Assembly: GCF_025165815.1 (NCBI RefSeq)
Contig: NZ_JAFFZE010000016.1
Span: 278,047 to 342,046 of the forward strand
From: Actinophytocola gossypii
Lineage (GTDB): Bacteria; Actinomycetota; Actinomycetes; Mycobacteriales; Pseudonocardiaceae
DNA length: 64,000 nucleotides
Reading direction: 5' to 3'
Shown here: positions 8,650-15,961 of the stretch, one piece after another
Numbering within the stretch: position 1 is the stretch's first letter
Layout of the letters: every line of letters starts with the position of its first letter
The notes under the pieces: model-generated
The model's input: only the letters and a program-made list of their open reading frames with translations
The model's database searches: none
Told to the model about the DNA's origin: nothing
Program-made: the position numbers and the translations under genes

Positions 8650-9251
8650 GGCAAACCCTCGATCCGCACGTCCAGGCAGGTCACGCGGCCGGCGAGCAGG
8701 TGGGGCAGCACGCTGATCGCGCCGGCCAGCATCCGCTCCGGGTCGGTCTGCTCCGGTTCGGTCGCCCCGGCCCGCCTGGCGGACTCGGCCGCCTCCTCGC
8801 AGGCCGACCACAGGTCCGGCGACAGGTTGGCCCACTGCCACAGGTCGTACATCGCACCGGTCATCACGGCCATCGGCTGGTAGAGCAGCCCGACCGAGAA
8901 CATCCACGGGTACTCGGCGCTGTTGCCCAGCCCCAGCGCGAGCGGCAGCAGCCGGTGGCCCTCGGCGAACTCCCGCGCCGACTCGGCGGTGGTCAGCAAC
9001 CGGTCGCGGACGAGGTCGGCGACGACCTCCGCGCCGTGCTCGGCCCGCAGGTCGTCCTCGGTGACCGAGGGCACCGAGCCGTCCTCGGCCGGCGTCCCGT
9101 GCGCCGCCGTCCACGCGGCGAAGCGCGCCGGGTCGAGGTCGAAGACCTCGGCGCCGACCCGGACCTGCTGCACGGGTGCGGTCACGCCGTCCCCGACGTG
9201 GAAGGCCCCCAGGTCGTGCCCGACCGGGAGGACCCGCGTGCCGCTCTCCAC
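8646..9251 (-). CDS. Hypothetical protein, first of a paralogous pair
   Basis: 201 residues from the chosen GTG at 9251. That start is preferred over an in-frame GTG at 9260 because AGGAGG lies 8 bases upstream of the former, whereas the latter sits on the ribosome site itself. The protein parallels its neighbour: a P(V/I)GH N-terminus, a helical middle (TEDDLRAEHGAEVVADLVRD), then a GLGNSAEY...YDLWQWANLSPDLW block. No membrane segment or known catalytic motif. It is the first gene of a minus-strand three-gene unit transcribed away from eccD. Confidence 0.78.
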   Translation of the reverse strand: MESGTRVLPVGHDLGAFHVGDGVTAPVQQVRVGAEVFDLDPARFAAWTAAHGTPAEDGSVPSVTEDDLRAEHGAEVVADLVRDRLLTTAESAREFAEGHRLLPLALGLGNSAEYPWMFSVGLLYQPMAVMTGAMYDLWQWANLSPDLWSACEEAAESARRAGATEPEQTDPERMLAGAISVLPHLLAGRVTCLDVRIEGLP

Positions 9252-9394
9252 CCCCGCCACCTCCTGTCCTGTCCGCTAGCTGCCGAACCGGTACCGGCGC
9301 CGTCCTTGTCGGGTCATCGTAAAACCGCCCGCCGAGGTGGCGGGCCGGTCGGCAGGTTGCTGCCGCCGGACGAGCCCCGTCAGGAAGACCGCCC
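9252..9394. promoter_or_regulatory. Divergent intergenic region between the pseudokinase unit and eccD
   Basis: The 143 bases separate two divergent operons and must hold both promoters. Visible elements are a GGTACC-centred palindrome (ACCGGTACCGG, about 9288-9298) and a short inverted repeat CCCGCC/GGCGGG at 9328-9344. I could not pick convincing -35/-10 pairs. GGAAG about 9 bases before the eccD ATG is its likely ribosome site. Confidence 0.35.
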
Positions 9395-10777
9395 ATGAAC
9401 ACGACAGGCCTGGTCCGGGTGACCGTCGCGGCGCCCGCCAGACGAATCGACCTCGCCCTGCCCGAGCGCTCCCCGCTCGCGGAGCTGCTGCCCGGCCTGC
9501 TCCGCCACGCCGGCGAGAACCTCGCCGACGCGGGCGCCCGCTCCGGCGGCTGGGTGCTGCGCCGGCCGGACGGCACGGTGCTCGAACCCGCGCGCCCGCT
9601 GGCCGCGCAACGCGTTCGCGACGGCGAGATCCTGCACCTCACCCACGCGCACGTCGACTGGCCGGAGCTGGAGTACGACGACCTGGTGGACGCGATCGCC
9701 ACCGGTTCGGCCCGTACCGGCGCCACCTGGGGCCCCCGGCACACCCGCGCCGCCGGCCTCACGCTCGGCGCGCTCGCGGTGCTGCTGTGCCTGGTGGCCG
9801 TGCTGCGGACGGGCGCGCCGTGGAGCGGGCCCGGCTGGTGGTCGCTCGGGCTGGCGGCGCTGCTGCTCGCCGGCGCGGTTCTGCTGGCCAGGGCGGCCGG
9901 TGACACCGGGGCGGCCGCGGTCGCCGGCGGCGTCGCGCTGCCGTTCGCGTTCACCGGCGGCGCGCTGGTGTTTGCCGGGGAACGGGCGCTGACCGACCTC
10001 GGCGCCGCACACCTGCTGGCCGCGTGCGCCGCGCTGCTGCTCGCCGCCATGATCGCGTTGTTCGGCATCGTGGACCGCGCGGCGCTGTTCGTCGGCGCCG
10101 GCACCGTCGGGGTGCTCGGGATCGTCGGCGGCTGGCTCACCACGCTCGACTCCCTGGAGGCCTACGAGACCGCGGCGCTGCTCGCCGGGTTCGGGCTCGC
10201 GTTCTCGCCGGTGCTCGCGCCGTTGTCGATCCGGCTGTCCAGGGTGCCCATGCCGGTGCTGCCCCGGGACGCCGTCGACCTGCTGCGGGACGAGCCGCAG
10301 CCGCCGCGCACCGCGGTGTACGCGGCGGTGCTGCGCGCGGACAGCCTGCTCACCGGAATGGTGACCGGGCTCGCCCTGGTCGTGGTGGCCTGTCACCTGT
10401 GGCTGATCACCAGCACCAGCGAGGCCGGGCTCATCCTGGTGATCGTCCTGACCCTCGGCTTCCTGCTCCGCGCCCGGCTGTACCCGATCCTGCGGCAGCG
10501 GGTGGCGGTGCTGGGCGCCGGGCTCGCCGGGGCGCTGTGCCTGGTGCTCGGGCCGCTGATGGCCGACCGGGCGGAGCTGCTCGCGATCACCGGGCCGTGC
10601 CTGCTGCTCGCCGGGGTGGCGATCGCGCTGCTCGGCGTCGTGCACAGCCGGCAGGAGGCGAGTCCGTACCTCGGTCGGTACGCCGAGATCCTGGAGGTGC
10701 TGCTGGTGCTGGCGATCGTGCCGATCATGTGCTCGGTGCTCGGCCTCTACGGCTACGTGCGCGGACTGGCGGGCTGA
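9395..10777 (+). CDS. eccD: Type VII secretion integral membrane protein EccD
   Basis: 460 residues. Residues 1-90 form the ubiquitin-like (YukD-type) domain: a RVTVAAPARRIDLALPE strand pair, then LADAGARSGGWVLRRPDG and VRDGEILHLTHA. The rest has about 11 hydrophobic helices from residue 118 onward. EccD forms the bulk of the membrane pore rim in ESX complexes and binds EccC, EccB and EccE. The ATG at 9395 starts 3.5 kb from the other core genes on the opposite strand, so the core is divided among several operons. eccB follows after 3 bases. Confidence 0.93.
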   Translation: MNTTGLVRVTVAAPARRIDLALPERSPLAELLPGLLRHAGENLADAGARSGGWVLRRPDGTVLEPARPLAAQRVRDGEILHLTHAHVDWPELEYDDLVDAIATGSARTGATWGPRHTRAAGLTLGALAVLLCLVAVLRTGAPWSGPGWWSLGLAALLLAGAVLLARAAGDTGAAAVAGGVALPFAFTGGALVFAGERALTDLGAAHLLAACAALLLAAMIALFGIVDRAALFVGAGTVGVLGIVGGWLTTLDSLEAYETAALLAGFGLAFSPVLAPLSIRLSRVPMPVLPRDAVDLLRDEPQPPRTAVYAAVLRADSLLTGMVTGLALVVVACHLWLITSTSEAGLILVIVLTLGFLLRARLYPILRQRVAVLGAGLAGALCLVLGPLMADRAELLAITGPCLLLAGVAIALLGVVHSRQEASPYLGRYAEILEVLLVLAIVPIMCSVLGLYGYVRGLAG

Positions 10778-10780
10778 CCC

Positions 10781-12196
10781 ATGGCATCGAAGCGCGACCA
10801 GCTGCACGCCTACCAGTTCCTGGTCCAACGGGTGGTCTCGGCGTTGGTGAGCAGGGAGAGCGACCCGGAGCAGCCGCCGTTCCGCAGGCCGAGCAACGCG
10901 GCGTTCGGCGGCATCGCGATCGCCATCGTCGCGCTCGCCGGGGTCGGGGTGTACGGGTTGATCAACCCGGGCGGCAACGACTCATGGCGCGACGGCAAGT
11001 CGGTCATCGTCGAGGAGGAGACCGGAACCCGGTACATCTACCTGGAGGAACGGCTGCACCCGGTGGCGAACTACGCCTCGGCGCTGCTGGCCATCGGCGA
11101 CCACGCGGAGACCCTCAGCGTGTCGCGCGACTCGCTCGCGGGGGTGCCGCGAGGGCCTCGGATCGGCATCCCGGACGCGCCGGACGCGCTGCCCGGGACC
11201 GGGCAGCTGCTCACCGACCCGTGGACGCTCTGCTCGCAGCCGACTCCCGACGCGACCGGCACGACCGTGCCGCTGTCCGTGCTCATGGTGGGCCAGCCGG
11301 CGGCGGGCGGGCAGCGGCTCGCCGACCGGGCCGTGCTCGCGGAGGTGCCGGAGACCGGTGAGCTGTACCTGGTGCTGAACGGCTACCGACACCTGATCAG
11401 CAAACCGGACGCGGTGGTCATCGGGTCGGCGCTGCGGGCGACCGCGCCGATCCGGGTCGGCCCGGCGGTCATCGAGGCGATCCCGCTCGGCCGGCCGCTC
11501 GCGCCGATCCCGGTGGAACGGATGGGCCAGCCGACGAACGTGCTGGGGCCGAAGTCGGACGTCCGCGCCGGGCAGCTGTTCGAGGTGCCGACGTCGGACG
11601 GCGTGCAGTACTACCTCGCCGAGGTCGACCAGCTGCGGCCGATCACCGAGCTGCAGTACGAGATCCAGCGCGGCTACCGGGAAACCGCCGCCGCCTACCC
11701 GGGCGCCGAACCGACCGCGCGGCCGCTCGGCCCGATCGAGGCGAACGCCGCGCCCCAGGCGCGGAAGGACCCGCCGAAGGAGGGCGATCCGCCCACGACC
11801 CGGCCGGAGTTCGGGTCCGGGGACGACACCGCCACCCTGTGTCTGACCTTCGAGTCCGGCTCGGACGTGCCTCGGCTGACCCTGGAACCGGCGATGCCGG
11901 CGATCGACCCGATGTCGGCGACGCCGCAGCGGACCGAACGAGGTGCCGCGCTCGCGGACCGGGTGCTGGTGCCGGCGGGACACGCGGTTGTCGTGGAGGC
12001 GGTGCCGTCGATGGACGCCCCGAGGGGCACGCTGCTGGTCGTCACCGACCAGGGCCTCGCCTACCCGTTGGCCCAGGCCGAGGTGCTCGAGGTGCTCGGT
12101 TACGGCGGTGTGGAACCGGTCCGCATGCCGTCCGGCCTGGTCACCAGGATTCCCATCGGTCCCGGGCTGAGCCACGACGCCGCGCTGCGCCGCTGA
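10781..12196 (+). CDS. eccB: Type VII secretion protein EccB
   Basis: 471 residues. The opening MASKRDQLHAYQFLVQRVV is the EccB family hallmark; a single transmembrane helix lies at about 43-63 (FGGIAIAIVALAGVGVYGLI). The external part carries the YIYLEERLHPVANYASALL element and the repeated structure known from EccB, with Cys residues (LCSQ, TLCLTF) that could pair. EccB spans the cell envelope above the EccC/D/E ring. It ends in front of a strong hairpin at 12207-12252. A proline-rich insert (about 325-345) separates the repeats. Confidence 0.95.
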   Translation: MASKRDQLHAYQFLVQRVVSALVSRESDPEQPPFRRPSNAAFGGIAIAIVALAGVGVYGLINPGGNDSWRDGKSVIVEEETGTRYIYLEERLHPVANYASALLAIGDHAETLSVSRDSLAGVPRGPRIGIPDAPDALPGTGQLLTDPWTLCSQPTPDATGTTVPLSVLMVGQPAAGGQRLADRAVLAEVPETGELYLVLNGYRHLISKPDAVVIGSALRATAPIRVGPAVIEAIPLGRPLAPIPVERMGQPTNVLGPKSDVRAGQLFEVPTSDGVQYYLAEVDQLRPITELQYEIQRGYRETAAAYPGAEPTARPLGPIEANAAPQARKDPPKEGDPPTTRPEFGSGDDTATLCLTFESGSDVPRLTLEPAMPAIDPMSATPQRTERGAALADRVLVPAGHAVVVEAVPSMDAPRGTLLVVTDQGLAYPLAQAEVLEVLGYGGVEPVRMPSGLVTRIPIGPGLSHDAALRR

Positions 12197-12206
12197 CCCG
12201 GCGAAC

Positions 12207-12252
12207 GCGAAAGCCGGGCCCCGGGGATCTCGCCCCGAGGCCCGGCTTTCGC
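12207..12252. terminator. Bidirectional hairpin terminator between eccB and the convergent secreted-protein gene
   Basis: Long inverted repeat with arms GCGAAAGCCGGGCC and GGCCCGGCTTTCGC around a GC-rich centre. It ends 10 bases from each flanking stop region, so it can serve both convergent transcripts. No U-tract, as usual in high-GC actinomycetes. Confidence 0.8.
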
Positions 12253-12262
12253 AGTGGGTGGA

Positions 12263-13903
12263 TCAGCCGTACAGGCGACGGGACTCAGCCGAGGGGGCGG
12301 TGCTCTCCCCGACCTGCCACAGGTCCTCGTCCAGGATGTCCCCGCCCGCGGGAAGCTCCGCTTCGGGAACCGATGCGGGCGCGGCCGGGACACCGGTCGA
12401 GAACCGGGTGTCGGGCTGGGTGTCGGAGCGGCCGGCGAGCATGGCCGGGAGTCCGGGCGTGCTGTCGTCCCGGCGCCGACCACGGTTCGTGGTGGGGATC
12501 TTGGCGGCGCCGGAGCCGGGCGGGTTCCCGCCCTGCCCGGCGGCACCGGCGGCACCCATACCGCCCATGGGCGGCGGCATCATCGGCGGCATGCCGCCCA
12601 TACCGCGACCGGAGCTGGCCGCCGTGGTGCCGTTCGGTGGCGCGACCGGCGCGTTCCGGGCCGGAGCCGGGTTGTCCGGGCCGACGACGGGCCCGGCGGC
12701 GTTCAGCCGCGACCCACCGCCCGCGCCGCCACCACCGCCGACGCCGCCACCAACGCCACCGCCACCGCCAACGCCACCACCGATGCCGCCCAGCCCGCCG
12801 AACCTGCCGACCGGCGGGATGGCGCCGCCACCGACCGGTGGGATGGCGCTGCCACCCGGCGGCGGCAGGGTCGGCGGCGTGCCCGGTGGGATGTTCGGCG
12901 GGAGGTTCGGCGGGGGCAGCGTGCTGCCGGGCGGCGGGATCGTCGCCCCGCCGCCGAGGCCACCGCTCAGCTCGGGCATGCCGGCGGGAGGAATCGTGGC
13001 ACCCCCACCACCGGCGCCGCCGCCACCAGCGGCACCACCGCCAGCACCACCGCCAGCACCACCGGCAGCACCACCGGCAGCGCCGCCTGGCGGCTGCTGT
13101 GCCTGCTCACCGCCGGGAGCACCGCCTGGCGCACCCCCGGGAGCCCCGCCGGGTGCGCCGCCGGGTGCACCACCGGGAGCGCCGCCAGGGGCGCCGCCGG
13201 GGCCACCACCCGGTGCGCCACCGGGGCCACCGCCAGGAGCACCGCCGGGGCCGCCAGGGGCCGCGCTGTTCGGTGTCGGGCCCGCCGGGCCGCCGGGGCC
13301 GCCCTGGTCGTTGACGCCGGTCCACGGCACCTTCGCGTCGGCCTTCTCGACCGCGTCACCGGCGACCATGTACAGGTCGCCGAGCGCCGTCATGTAGTAC
13401 GCCGCCTCGCGGCTGTAGAAGTCCTCGATCTGCTGCGGCGTGGTCGCGTTGACGGCCGGCTGGATGTGCGACTGGAGCACCACGTAGGGGGTGCCGACGC
13501 CGCCGGCCGCGTTCACCGCGTCCTGGATCTCCGCGAGCTTCGCCAGCGCCTTGTTCCGCGCGGCCACCATCTCACCCACCGCGAAGGCGGTCTTCGGGAT
13601 CTGCCCGGCCACCGCTCGCAGGGCCGCGGGGGCGCCGCTGCCCTGGATGGCGTCGCGCCACTGCATCATCGTCTTGTGGCTCTCGCGGGAGCGGGCGACG
13701 AACGCCTCGCCGTCGACGCCGCCGTAGGCCGCCTCCGCCCGGTTCGTGGCGTTCTGGAAGGTGTCGGCGGTCGTGCCAAGCTCGGCGCCGACCTGCTCCC
13801 ACATCGTGGCCTTGCCCTCCAACACCGACGCGTTGTTCCGCTCCGCCGCGGCGATGTCGTACTGCTGGTCCACGGGCATCGTGGAGTAGTCCGTGAGTGC
13901 CAT
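12263..13903 (-). CDS. Probable ESX-secreted protein, helical domain plus Gly/Pro-rich region
   Basis: 546 residues. Residues 1-195 are predicted helical with MWEQVGAEL (34-42) and a W194-T-G196 turn; no signal peptide. Residues 200-470 are very Gly/Pro/Ala-rich with GGAPGG-type repeats. The C-terminus ends GLPAML, then an acidic LDED segment. The helical half aligns by eye with the product of 14289-15638 (MWTQAGSSL), which has the same PGLPAML motif and LDED tail, so the two are paralogues. The layout recalls PPE-like or WXG-type substrates: a helical targeting domain, a linker and a conserved tail. The next gene upstream is a small helical protein that may be its partner. Confidence 0.82.
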   Translation of the reverse strand: MALTDYSTMPVDQQYDIAAAERNNASVLEGKATMWEQVGAELGTTADTFQNATNRAEAAYGGVDGEAFVARSRESHKTMMQWRDAIQGSGAPAALRAVAGQIPKTAFAVGEMVAARNKALAKLAEIQDAVNAAGGVGTPYVVLQSHIQPAVNATTPQQIEDFYSREAAYYMTALGDLYMVAGDAVEKADAKVPWTGVNDQGGPGGPAGPTPNSAAPGGPGGAPGGGPGGAPGGGPGGAPGGAPGGAPGGAPGGAPGGAPGGAPGGEQAQQPPGGAAGGAAGGAGGGAGGGAAGGGGAGGGGATIPPAGMPELSGGLGGGATIPPPGSTLPPPNLPPNIPPGTPPTLPPPGGSAIPPVGGGAIPPVGRFGGLGGIGGGVGGGGGVGGGVGGGGGAGGGSRLNAAGPVVGPDNPAPARNAPVAPPNGTTAASSGRGMGGMPPMMPPPMGGMGAAGAAGQGGNPPGSGAAKIPTTNRGRRRDDSTPGLPAMLAGRSDTQPDTRFSTGVPAAPASVPEAELPAGGDILDEDLWQVGESTAPSAESRRLYG

Positions 13904-13908
13904 GTCCG

Positions 13909-14292
13909 CTACTCCTGCTCGAACGCTTCGGCGTCGATGCTCATCTCGTCGGGAACGCCCACCGGCCGCTCACCGGGGCTGGCGTTGGCCACGTCGAACG
14001 CCCGGACGTCGTACTCGGCGTCGGTCAGGTAGTTGATCTCGCCGGCCATGGACTGGTCGGCGCTCACGTACAGGTTCGTCGCGTGGTGTGCGGTGTTCGT
14101 GTACGCCTGCAGGCCGGTGTTGCACTCCGGCACGTACTGGCCGAGGGACTGGGAGGCGATGTGGTCCTTCTGGGAGAAGTACTGCCCCTCGGCCATCTGG
14201 CTCTGCAGCGCAGACAACTGCGGCGGCGTGACGCCCCCACCTGCCTGGTAGCCGGCCATCTCGCCGGTCTGCATGTAGAGCATGCCGCTCAT
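13909..14292 (-). CDS. Small helical ESX-associated protein, likely partner of a secreted neighbour
   Basis: 127 residues, no signal peptide or membrane helix. It begins MSGMLYMQTGEMAGYQAGG and has a segment (QTGEMAG...QKDHIASQSLGQYVPECNTGLQAYTNTA) that parallels the small protein encoded at 15640-15924 (SKDQTGEQNLVRYLADANQGVRTY). It ends with an acidic tail, SIDAEAFEQE. Its ATG overlaps the stop of the long gene upstream (ATGA) and it lies 5 bases before the start of the next long gene. The alternation small-long-small-long suggests two duplicated partner/substrate pairs. Confidence 0.78.
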   Translation of the reverse strand: MSGMLYMQTGEMAGYQAGGGVTPPQLSALQSQMAEGQYFSQKDHIASQSLGQYVPECNTGLQAYTNTAHHATNLYVSADQSMAGEINYLTDAEYDVRAFDVANASPGERPVGVPDEMSIDAEAFEQE

Positions 14293-15638
14293 CGGCGCAC
14301 CTCCTGGTCCTCGTCGAGGAACTCGACGGTGGCCGGCGCGTCGTGCCCGGCCGAGGTCCGCTGCCGCACGGCGGCCGCGAACGGGTCGGGCACCCCGGCC
14401 TTGCCGGACAGCATCGCGGGCAAACCGGGGGTCGGGGTGTCCTCGTCGTCCGGCCGGCGGACCGGCCGGCGGGCGAGACCGGCGCCGATGCCGGCGTCGG
14501 TCGCCGAACCGCCTGCCCCGAGCGCGGCGGCGCCCATCATCGGCATCATCGGCGGCACGGCGCCCACCCCGGCCGTGCCGGTCACCGCGGCCGGAGCCGG
14601 CGTCGCCAGCGGCTGCGGGATCACCGGTGCGGCGGCCGCCGCCGGTGCGGTCAACGGGCTGACCGGGGGCGCGGCGACCGGGATGGCCGTCGGCCCGATC
14701 CGCGCCGGGGGCACACTCGGCATCCGGACCGCACCACCACCACGGGCGGCACCACGGGCGACCGCGGCGCCGACGACCGGCGCGATCGGCACCCCGGCCG
14801 GCCCGGCGGTCGCCGGGGGTGCGACCGGCGGCGCGGCGGGCGGGGGCGAGACCGGCGGCATGGCCGCCGGCGCGAGGCCACCGCCACCGCTGAGCTCCGG
14901 CGACATCGACTCCACGACGGGCGCTTCCTCGGCGTCCACACCGGACTCCCCGGACTCGCCCGCAGAGTCCACACCGGACTCACCGCCGGTGGCCGACAGC
15001 TCCGCGCCGGCCGCGCCCTTGGCGAACAGGGAGGTGAGGGCCGCGTTGTCCGCGCCGGGCGGAAGCGCACCGCCACCGCCGGCGAAGGAGCCCGACTGCG
15101 CGGTTGCGCCGACGCCGCCACCCTGGATGCCCTGCCACTGGGTGCCGCTGCCGGCCGCCGCCACCTTCTCGCCGGCCGCCGCGTAGTCCTTGGCCAGCTT
15201 GTTCATGATCGCGCCGGCCGCCTGCTGCAGTTGGAGCAGGATCGCCTGGATCGCCCCGCCGACGAGCGGGTTGGACGCGAGCGGCTTGAGCTGGTCGGCG
15301 ATCTTCTTGAACCGCAGCACGGTTTCGTGGGTCGGCGGGATCGCGCCGGCGACCGCCTCGAGGTCCGGACTCGGGTTGTTGCCGTTGACGTTCTGGTCCC
15401 AGGTGGTCAACGTCCGCTGGCTGGCCTCGGCGCTCTCGAGCCAGCGCTCGCCGACCTGGTCCTGCCAGTCCGGGGCGAGATTCCTGGTGGAACTGCCGAA
15501 GCTCTGCGCGGCCGAGCTGAGCGAGCTGCCGGCCTGCGTCCACATGGCGGCCTTCTGCGACAGCAGCGCCGCGCTCGGCAGCTCCGAGGCGATGTGGGCG
15601 AGCTGGGTCTCCAGGTCGATCTTGGTGTAGTCCAGCAC
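14289..15638 (-). CDS. Probable ESX-secreted protein, paralogue of the 12263-13903 product
   Basis: 449 residues from a GTG at 15638; GGAGG lies 8 bases upstream, and longer in-frame starts run into the preceding gene. Residues 1-170 are helical with MWTQAGSSL (32-40), DWQDQVG (57-63) and W168-Q-G170. The middle is Pro/Ala/Gly-rich, and the tail has PGLPAMLSG followed by EFLDEDQEVRR. The same order of motifs occurs in the 12263-13903 product, and the WQ(G/D) turn recurs in the PPE-like protein at 62147. The start is 1 base from the stop of the small upstream gene. Confidence 0.82.
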   Translation of the reverse strand: MLDYTKIDLETQLAHIASELPSAALLSQKAAMWTQAGSSLSSAAQSFGSSTRNLAPDWQDQVGERWLESAEASQRTLTTWDQNVNGNNPSPDLEAVAGAIPPTHETVLRFKKIADQLKPLASNPLVGGAIQAILLQLQQAAGAIMNKLAKDYAAAGEKVAAAGSGTQWQGIQGGGVGATAQSGSFAGGGGALPPGADNAALTSLFAKGAAGAELSATGGESGVDSAGESGESGVDAEEAPVVESMSPELSGGGGLAPAAMPPVSPPPAAPPVAPPATAGPAGVPIAPVVGAAVARGAARGGGAVRMPSVPPARIGPTAIPVAAPPVSPLTAPAAAAAPVIPQPLATPAPAAVTGTAGVGAVPPMMPMMGAAALGAGGSATDAGIGAGLARRPVRRPDDEDTPTPGLPAMLSGKAGVPDPFAAAVRQRTSAGHDAPATVEFLDEDQEVRR

Positions 15639-15639
15639 C

Positions 15640-15924
15640 TCAGGCCTCCGTCTCGGCGATGCTGTTGATGCCACTGGCGTTGGCGTCCTCCGTGGAGGCG
15701 TACGCCGCACCGGTGCCGTTGACGCTGTCCTGGTACGTCCGCACGCCCTGGTTCGCGTCGGCCAGGTACCGGACCAGGTTCTGTTCGCCGGTCTGGTCCT
15801 TGGACGTGAAGTCGACCTGCTGCGCCATGATCCCCGAGACCGGGCCGGCCGCCCGCACCGTCTCGGGACCCACGGGCCGGTAGGCCAGCATCGAGCTCGT
15901 TCGCCCGTGAATCCTGTCCGTCAT
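15640..15924 (-). CDS. Small helical ESX-associated protein
   Basis: 94 residues with a good AGGGAGGA ribosome site before the ATG at 15924. No WxG motif is visible, but size and helical composition (QVDFTSKDQTGEQNLVRYLA, GVRTYQDSVNGTGAAY) fit an Esx-like partner. It shares a QTGEQ/QTGEM element with the 127-residue protein encoded at 13909. It is 37 bases downstream of eccC and is probably in the same minus-strand unit as the following secreted proteins. Confidence 0.75.
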   Translation of the reverse strand: MTDRIHGRTSSMLAYRPVGPETVRAAGPVSGIMAQQVDFTSKDQTGEQNLVRYLADANQGVRTYQDSVNGTGAAYASTEDANASGINSIAETEA

Positions 15925-15961
15925 CGTTCCTCCCTGCTCGACTGCAACCGGCTACGAGCCA

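Noticed and set aside
12700..13270. Pro-rich plus-strand frame opposite the 12263 gene
   Set aside because: Complement of a Gly/Pro-rich linker; the minus-strand frame starts and ends with conserved ESX-substrate motifs.
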